A stretch of DNA of 64,000 nt, taken from Streptomyces halstedii. GTDB lineage: Bacteria > Actinomycetota > Actinomycetes > Streptomycetales > Streptomycetaceae. The notes below the pieces were generated by a model, which worked only from the letters and a program-made list of their open reading frames with translations, did no database searches and was not told the DNA's origin. Positions 59,073 through 64,000 of this stretch are shown here, in pieces. Positions within the stretch are counted from its first letter, which is position 1; each line of letters opens with the position of its first letter. The position numbers and the translations under genes are program-made. The stretch is from NCBI GenBank assembly GCA_000720535.1, contig JOAZ01000001.1, forward strand, positions 372,001 through 436,000, read 5' to 3'.

Positions 59073-59774
59073 CCGGGTCCGCCACAGGTCACGGAGCAAC
59101 GCGATCTCGGCCATGTGGTGGATGAATTCGAGGTTGGCCCCCGCCAGCACGGCGATGTACGGATCGTCGCGGTCGGAGCCGTACGGGTACTGCGAGAAGC
59201 CGACTGTGTCGAGCTGTTCCTCGGTGACGGCGCCGACGTTCTCGCGCCAACGGTTGATCAACGCCCAGAACCGCTCAAGCGACAGCCCGGCGGACGGTGT
59301 GAAGTCGACCAGCAGATGGGGATCCTGCCGCCGCTCACCGAAGGTCCACTCCCACTGGCCCGCGAAGAAGGAGTGCAGGTGCGCCAGGCGCCAGGCGATG
59401 GTGGTGATCGGCGTTTCGTCGGGGCCCGGCGTCCCGGTGTGGGCGAGGACTTCCTCGACCCGTTCGACGCTCACGCTCCAGTCGTCGGCGATCTTGTCGA
59501 CCGTCATGCCGCCGGCTGCCTGCCGGGCGACCTCGGCGTATTCGCTCGACGGGATGTCAGGGGCGCCCTTGTCGATGACCCAGGCGCCGGGCCCGTACGC
59601 CCGGGGCGTCGCCGCCTCGTCCCGGGGCCGGAGAGACCAGCACCCGGCCACCGGCTCCCACAGGTGCTCCTCGTCACCGAGCCCCGCCAGCCGCACCTGG
59701 GCCATCTCCCGTGCCTGGTCGAACTGGCCGAGCAGCAGGCCCAATCGATCGGTCCGTGTGCCCTCGGTGCTCAT
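59055..59774 (-). CDS. DinB-superfamily protein
   Basis: This 239-aa product has the DinB four-helix pattern: LGLLLGQFDQAREMAQVRLAGL at the start, TIAWRLAHLHSFFAGQWEW in the middle and EFIHHMAEIALLRDLW near the end, with His residues placed to bind a metal. A central insert (EYAEVARQAAGGMTVDKIADDWSVSVERV, as a span about 75-105) looks like a small HTH or DUF433-like element. Relatives are metal-dependent thiol transferases or of unknown function. The 3' end lies in the right copy of the direct repeat. Confidence 0.8.
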   Translation of the reverse strand: MSTEGTRTDRLGLLLGQFDQAREMAQVRLAGLGDEEHLWEPVAGCWSLRPRDEAATPRAYGPGAWVIDKGAPDIPSSEYAEVARQAAGGMTVDKIADDWSVSVERVEEVLAHTGTPGPDETPITTIAWRLAHLHSFFAGQWEWTFGERRQDPHLLVDFTPSAGLSLERFWALINRWRENVGAVTEEQLDTVGFSQYPYGSDRDDPYIAVLAGANLEFIHHMAEIALLRDLWRTRFTTGG

Positions 59775-59976
59775 GTCCGACCTCTCTCGTCCCGTAGCCG
59801 TACCTCGTTCGGCACAGACGGAAGCTAGTGGCTCACCGAGGCAGGCGCGACCGATTTACCTTTCGCAGTGGGTACTTCGCACTCATCGGTCGTGGTGGCG
59901 GAGACGGGGCCGGAGCGAGGTGTCTGTAACCCCGGCCCCACGCGCGCCGACGTGGGTCTGGCACTCCGGCGTGGGT

Positions 59977-60162
59977 TCAGCCCAGCGCCGCGTACGAGAC
60001 GAAGTGGGCCCAGGATGTGGGGGAGAGGGCGAGTTCGGGGCTCTGCTCGATCTTGGAGTCCCGGACGTGGACCGTTCCGGGGGCCGAGGCCACCTCGACG
60101 CAACTGTCCCCGGAACTCCCGCTGTAGCTGCTCTTGAACCAGACCAGTTCGGTGGTGCTCAT
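59977..60162 (-). CDS. DUF397 protein
   Basis: This 61-aa protein is typical of DUF397: LVWFKSSYSGSSGDSCVEVA, then VHVRDSKIEQSPELALSPTSWAHFV. Such proteins occur in large numbers in Streptomyces beside WhiJ-like XRE regulators and are thought to act as their partner in a toxin-antitoxin-like or developmental switch. Its ATG overlaps the regulator's stop (ATGA). Confidence 0.93.
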   Translation of the reverse strand: MSTTELVWFKSSYSGSSGDSCVEVASAPGTVHVRDSKIEQSPELALSPTSWAHFVSYAALG

Positions 60163-61112
60163 GTCGCTCCTCGCATCTGCCGCAGCAGGCTCAGGGAGTC
60201 CTCCAAGGAGAGAGCCTGCGATCGCATCCTGGCATACCGCATCTGGAGCGTGCTGACCAGTTTGGCGTCCGAGATGAACACGCCGCTCTCTTGGCCTTCG
60301 CAGTATCCCAGCCAGCGATTCTCCGGCGTCTCGAGCAGTTGCATAGGGCCGTCGACCCCCGCGTGGCTGCCCCGCCTGAGCGGCATCACCTGGATTTCGA
60401 TGTTCCGTGCTTGCGAGAGGGCGAGGAGATGGTCGAGCAGCTCACCGGAGTCAGACTCGGGGGCCGCGTCCCGCACGAGCATGTATTCCTCGACGATGAA
60501 GCTGAAAGCCGTGTTCGGCCGCTCCCGCAGCAGCCGTTGGCGGTCGGCCCGCGCCACCAACTGCTCCTCGATCTGACCGTCGTCCAGCGGTGGCAGGCGC
60601 TCCGCGAACAGCTTCCGCGCATACGCCTCCGTCTGCAACAGCCCCGGCACCAACCGGCACTCGTACGTGTAGAGGTTGATCGCCTCCGCCTCCAGCCTCG
60701 CCCACTGCCGGAACCAGCTCGCGAGACCCGGCCGCCGGGACAGATGCCGTGCCGCAGCCCGCAGCGACCCGAAGGCGTCCAGGACCTCTTCGGCACGGTC
60801 CACGAAGTCGGCGGGCGGGAACCGGCGGCCCTGCTCGATCGAGGCGACGGTCGGCACCGAGTACCGCACGCGGGGCGCGAACTGTTCCTGCGTCAGCCGG
60901 GCCCGTTTTCGGAAGGCCTGCACCACGGCACCGAAGGTCTTCAGGCTGTCCGAACCCTCCGGTTCCGTGCCCCCGGCGGCCTGCGCACCGCAGTCGACTA
61001 CCGCCCCGTCCGACGCCTGGTCCACGCCGCCCACCTCCGTGCTCGTGCCGCAATCCGCCCATGGTGGTGTGACGGGGCCCTTACTGTCCACAGTCGGTAC
61101 CCGTACGCTCAC
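60159..61112 (-). CDS. XRE-family regulator with DUF5753 (WhiJ-like)
   Basis: This 317-aa product has an HTH at about 57-115 (FGAVVQAFRKRARLTQEQFA, then VRYSVPTVASIEQGRRFPPA) and the DUF5753 C-terminal domain (EAEAINLYTYECRLVPGLLQTEAYARKLF as a span; IEIQVMPLRRGSHAGVDGPM; WLGYCEGQESGVFISD). The gene is co-translated with DUF397 and divergent from an anti-sigma-like ATPase gene, the common WhiJ-type layout that affects development. The first ~50 residues are low-complexity, so an internal start is possible. Confidence 0.9.
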   Translation of the reverse strand: MSVRVPTVDSKGPVTPPWADCGTSTEVGGVDQASDGAVVDCGAQAAGGTEPEGSDSLKTFGAVVQAFRKRARLTQEQFAPRVRYSVPTVASIEQGRRFPPADFVDRAEEVLDAFGSLRAAARHLSRRPGLASWFRQWARLEAEAINLYTYECRLVPGLLQTEAYARKLFAERLPPLDDGQIEEQLVARADRQRLLRERPNTAFSFIVEEYMLVRDAAPESDSGELLDHLLALSQARNIEIQVMPLRRGSHAGVDGPMQLLETPENRWLGYCEGQESGVFISDAKLVSTLQMRYARMRSQALSLEDSLSLLRQMRGAT

Positions 61113-61169
61113 TCAGCGTACGGGTGTCTGCGCTGGAGCCGGTTCGGATCGCGGGCCAGATTGGCCGAC

Positions 61170-61631
61170 ATGAGTACCCCCGTCACGCCCGCCACGGCGC
61201 ACCCCGCCACCCCGCACACCTTCGCCCAGCGTTTCAGCTCCACCCCGCGCGGGGCCAGGCTCGCCCGCCGTCTCGCCGCCCTCCAGCTGGACCGCTGGGG
61301 CGTCGCGTACGGCAGTGACCTCGCCGACGCCGCCACGCTGATCGTCGCCGAGCTGGCCGCCAATGCCGTGACGCACGGCCGCGTCCCGGGCAGGGACTTC
61401 GAGCTCCGCCTGACCCGGGTGCCGGGTGCCGTCCTCCGGATCGAGGTCTCCGACGCGCGCGGCGAGAGCCGCCCGCCCCTCCCGGAGGACCTTGCCGAGC
61501 CCACGGCCGACGACCTCTCCGGGCGCGGCCTGCTCCTGGTCAGGGCGCTGGCCGACCGGTGGTGCGTACGCGACCGGGTGCCGGTCGGCAAGACGGTGTG
61601 CGCGGAGCTGGACCTGCGCCGACGGCCGTAG
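61170..61631 (+). CDS. Anti-sigma-factor-like ATP-binding protein (HATPase_c_2)
   Basis: ATG at 61170 starts a 153-aa protein with the serine-kinase/anti-sigma fold: LIVAELAANAVTHGRVPGR (N box), LRIEVSDARGESRPPLP (G1 region) and GRGLLLVRALADRWCVRD (G2). These proteins regulate sigma factors or, in the WhiJ context, work with the XRE/DUF397 pair. It is 57 bp from the divergent regulator start and so shares its promoter region. Confidence 0.9.
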   Translation: MSTPVTPATAHPATPHTFAQRFSSTPRGARLARRLAALQLDRWGVAYGSDLADAATLIVAELAANAVTHGRVPGRDFELRLTRVPGAVLRIEVSDARGESRPPLPEDLAEPTADDLSGRGLLLVRALADRWCVRDRVPVGKTVCAELDLRRRP

Positions 61632-61760
61632 GCGCGTGCGCGGTGAATCCGGAGGTCCCGCGATCCAACACGCGCTGTCACGGCTTGCCGTCGACCGCCG
61701 CCTCCGGGCGCCATGATCGAAGGCGCGGGCGGGGATCCGACCCAGGAAGGGTGTGACGAC

Positions 61761-62606
61761 ATGGCGGGACCGATCCTGATCACAGGCGCGGGCAGCGGCT
61801 TCGGTAAGGAGGTCGCGTTGCGGCTCGCGGCGGCCGGACACCGGGTGATCGCGGGCGTGGAGATCATCGCCCAGGTCAGCGCGGTGCGCGCCGAGGCGCG
61901 GGAGCGGGGCGTCGAGCTGCGTGTCGAGAAGCTGGACGTGACCGACCCCGGCGACCGGGAGAACGCCTGGACCTGGGACGTCGAGGTCCTCCTCAACAAC
62001 GCCGGGGTCTCCGAAGGCGGCGCCACCGCCGACATTCCCGAGGAGCGGCTGCGGCGGCAGTTCGAGGTGAACGTCTTCGGGCCCGTCCTGCTCACCCAGG
62101 GCATCGCCCGGCGGATGGCGGCGCGCCGCAGCGGGCGGATCGTCTTCATGTCGTCGGTCGCCGGCCTCACCGTCGATCCCTTCACGGGCGCCTACGCCGC
62201 TTCGAAGCACGCGGTGGAGGCGTTCGCGGACGCCTTGGACCAGGAGATGGCGGAGTTCGGGGTCACGGTCGCCACGATCAACCCCGGCCCGTTCCTCACC
62301 GGCTTCAACGACACCATGTTCGAGACGTGGAAGGAGTGGCGGGACGATCCGGCCGGCCGTCTCCACGACTACGCCGCACTGTCCTTCCCGCACGAGCAGT
62401 ACGACCCCGAGCCGGTCTACGAGCGCACCGTCCGCGTGCTCCTCGGCGAGGACCGCCGCTACCGGCATCTGCTCCCCGTCGAGATGGAGGGGCAGGCCCG
62501 CGAGCAGGTCGAGGCGCAGTGGAGCCGGGAGGTGAACGACGGCCGCCGCCCCGCGCTCGTGCGGAAGGCGTACGACATCGCTCCCGGGATGCCCGTGCGG
62601 GAGTGA
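61761..62606 (+). CDS. Short-chain dehydrogenase/reductase
   Basis: ATG at 61761 follows GGAAGG. The 281-aa SDR has the NAD(P) motif LITGAGSGFGKEVALRL, NNAG (LLNNAGVSEGG), catalytic Ser in VFMSSVAGL and YAASKHAVEAF with YxxxK. The C-terminal third is long enough for a substrate-binding lid. Substrate is unknown. It lies between the WhiJ-like trio and argG and appears to be a single gene. Confidence 0.92.
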   Translation: MAGPILITGAGSGFGKEVALRLAAAGHRVIAGVEIIAQVSAVRAEARERGVELRVEKLDVTDPGDRENAWTWDVEVLLNNAGVSEGGATADIPEERLRRQFEVNVFGPVLLTQGIARRMAARRSGRIVFMSSVAGLTVDPFTGAYAASKHAVEAFADALDQEMAEFGVTVATINPGPFLTGFNDTMFETWKEWRDDPAGRLHDYAALSFPHEQYDPEPVYERTVRVLLGEDRRYRHLLPVEMEGQAREQVEAQWSREVNDGRRPALVRKAYDIAPGMPVRE

Positions 62607-62644
62607 GGTCCTGTCCGGGAGATCCGGGAGGCACTGGAAGCGGG

Positions 62645-64000
<1,356 letters not shown>

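Overview
The window is high-GC actinobacterial chromosome, almost certainly Streptomyces. The signs are dense coding with strong G/C third positions, many 4-bp start/stop overlaps, rare TTA (bldA-type) leucine codons confined to a few accessory genes, a conservon (cvn) operon, a WhiJ-like XRE/DUF397/ATPase trio and an argG gene at the right edge.

Layout. 1-5.6 kb (minus): a conservon, cvnA-cvnB-cvnC-cvnD, followed by a FAD monooxygenase cut by the window edge. 6.0-12.9 kb (plus): an Mrp-type Na+/H+ antiporter operon, with mrpA and mrpB fused, then mrpC, D, E, F and G. 12.9-31.8 kb: a polysaccharide locus of the Wzx/Wzy type. It holds a priming sugar-1-phosphate transferase, GDP-fucose synthesis (gmd/fcl), three glycosyltransferases, flippase, polymerase, a Wzc-like co-polymerase with a degenerate P-loop, a CDP-alcohol phosphotransferase/cytidylyltransferase pair, a lipoprotein and a large LamG surface protein. 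Four of its genes carry in-frame TTA codons (one carries two), so the locus is probably under bldA control. 32.1-35.6 kb: a large secreted protease that joins an M4 and an M28 catalytic domain.

35.7-56.1 kb: a RiPP gene cluster, the most interesting part. A LuxR-type and a SARP/NB-ARC regulator (the latter with a TTA codon) precede a tightly packed operon. The operon encodes an F-type (RRE/ThiF-like) partner protein, a YcaO cyclodehydratase, a SagB-type azoline dehydrogenase, split lantibiotic dehydratase proteins (glutamylation and elimination), a membrane M50 peptidase, a two-gene ABC exporter and a second YcaO. The 56-aa precursor peptide lies convergent to the operon, across a strong hairpin. 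Its core after a Leu-Ala-Gly site has 20 of 21 residues that are Ser, Thr or Cys. An M20 amidohydrolase is divergent from it. The predicted product is a linear or cyclised azole- and dehydroamino-acid-rich peptide; no separate pyridine-forming [4+2] enzyme is visible.

56.2-64 kb: mixed accessory and core genes. These are a small four-cysteine secreted protein, a block flanked by ~100-bp imperfect direct repeats (SnoaL-fold protein, APH-like kinase, gene fragment), a DinB-like protein, the WhiJ-like trio, an SDR and argG (partial) with an ARG-box-like upstream site. No rRNA, tRNA, CRISPR array or transposase was seen.
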